This document shows positions 62,814 to 64,000 of a stretch of DNA of 64,000 bases, piece after piece; the first letter of the stretch is position 1; each line of letters starts with the position of its first letter. The translations under genes and the position numbers were made by a program. A model generated the notes under the pieces. That model worked only from the letters and a program-made list of their open reading frames with translations, was not told the DNA's origin and searched no databases. The stretch is from positions 12,344,012 through 12,408,011 of the forward strand of contig CM068313.1 of assembly GCA_034766995.1 (NCBI GenBank), read 5' to 3'. Source of the DNA: Acanthacorydalis orientalis. Its lineage: Eukaryota > Arthropoda > Insecta > Megaloptera > Corydalidae.

Positions 62814-64000
62814 TATGTATTCTTTCAGAATATTTTCTAAAATAAATTAAACATAAAGTTACAAGTGCTATAAATAATTGTACATCGGTTTTAAATTCTC
62901 TAATGAACATTTCATTTCATAAGTATGATATTTCAACAGAAATTACAAATATTTTATTTATTATTTATCTGTCATATTAATTTAGATAGTGTACTAGGTC
63001 ACTAGGTAATCTTTTGACTTTCTCGGTGTGGGAGTATATAATTGTATACTATCAAGTGTTAAAAATATATATTTGCATACAGATCAGGTTTATGAAAATG
63101 TTAATATCCATGCTTTTATAGATTATGCGTGTGTTTGTATATGTATATGAATACATTCAAATATAAATAATTAAATATTGTTTATACCTGTACGCTAGTA
63201 TTTATTTGTTTTAAAATTTATATCACTATTCGTGTTCTTCTTTGATACTCGCTTATTCTGAAATATCTTTGTTATATTTCGACAACATAAAATGTACAGT
63301 CATCTATGTATAATAATTTAAACTGTGCATATATATCTATTTTTGTATTTCTACAAAATTTCTTTATTACACTGATGTAAGACTGTTTATTCAGTTTATC
63401 TTATAGACAACCTATTTTAGTAAGATATCTGTATGATACTGTAAACAGAGTTTGAGCTTTTGTTGTCGAAATTTTAAAATAAACAGCCATTAAATTCTTG
63501 TATAAATTTGAGGCATGCACGATTTAAAAATTCCCCATAATATTTTTGTTTCGTGAAGACTGTTCTTTATATACTATACAAATTGGAAAAAATCGTTCTG
63601 CATCAAGCCTCGATAATTAAAAAAAAAAACAATGAACATTGTTTTAACATTCTATTTTTTTTAAAAAAAATAAAAGACAAGAGATAAAAAGGAATGGTTC
63701 ATAGTAAATACTGAATCAAAATAGTTAAAATTCCACATATTGTGATAAAAAAAGTTATTGTTGAAACTCATTTGAAAGTCGACAATAAAAATTCACTGTA
63801 TGCACTTGACTGTAACAACTTTTTGGTCAAACCTTGTATGCGTTTGTAATAAAATTATATCAGGAAAAAAAATCAAATTGACTAAAATCGACATTTTTCT
63901 TGTTCAATGTACTAAGCTATAAAATTTTGTAACCATGCAACTTAAATCAGATTTATTGATAATAAAGCCTAAACCTACACGCCAAACATTTACAAAACAT
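60641..64000. other. Exon-free AT-rich region to the window end
   Basis: No gene recognised. TA tracts lie at 60788-60855, 61859-61901 and 62767-62811. The minus-strand frame at 62629-62910 spans one of these tracts and is an artefact. Confidence 0.5.

Noticed and set aside
1..64000. tRNA, rRNA, CRISPR, viral, bacterial symbiont or mitochondrial insert
   Set aside because: No tRNA B-box, conserved rRNA, spaced repeats or foreign coding signatures noticed on either strand.

Overview
The window looks like a chromosomal segment of an insect nuclear genome. The evidence is AT-rich DNA, spliced genes with GT..AG introns, a ZAD zinc-finger gene (an arthropod family), an insect-type BTB domain and degenerate mariner transposons. 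A hymenopteran such as a bee is my best guess from general composition, but this is an inference. No bacterial, viral, CRISPR, rRNA or tRNA features were recognised. All exon structures were assembled by eye from splice sites and conserved protein matches; reading-frame phase was checked across every junction. || Layout. 1-7.3 kb: an orphan coding-looking terminal exon (1134-1321, minus) and a seven-exon minus-strand gene encoding a BTB/POZ + HMG-box protein with an acidic tail (3828-6172). 9.9-18.7 kb: minus-strand Tollip (C2 + CUE endosomal/immune adaptor), whose introns carry a dead mariner, a possible hAT footprint, a GTGAAACG-type inverted repeat, GC-rich palindromic sequence and a possible 39-nt cassette exon. 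19.4-25.8 kb: exportin-5 (plus), head-to-head with Tollip across about 0.7 kb. 26.8-27.3 kb: ribosomal protein eL39. 27.8-29.3 kb: ZAD/C2H2 zinc-finger factor with ten fingers, followed by an unassigned coding-looking exon. 29.8-34.5 kb: Mediator subunit MED25. 35.8-36.6 kb: ESCRT-III subunit CHMP2A/Vps2 (minus, tail-to-tail with MED25). 38.4 kb: first coding exon of a GH27 alpha-galactosidase/alpha-N-acetylgalactosaminidase, head-to-head with CHMP2A. || 38.6-64 kb: about 25 kb with no recognisable exon. It is dominated by (TA)n microsatellites, a second full-span dead mariner (52956-54160), an internally deleted mariner of another subfamily (42447-42997) and a LINE 3'-end fragment. This is either a very large intron of the GH27 gene or a gene desert after a truncated or mis-assembled gene. 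|| How the genes relate. They are mostly housekeeping genes with separate roles: small-RNA export (XPO5), translation (eL39), transcription (MED25, ZAD-ZnF, BTB-HMG), and endolysosomal trafficking/degradation (Tollip, CHMP2A, GH27). There is no operon-like logic; the two head-to-head pairs (Tollip/XPO5 and CHMP2A/GH27) may share promoter regions. The most unusual items are the BTB-HMG domain combination, the very high density of long (TA)n tracts with mariners inserted in them, a premature stop shared by both long mariner copies, and the 8-bp direct repeat / palindrome / 8-bp direct repeat in Tollip intron 3.
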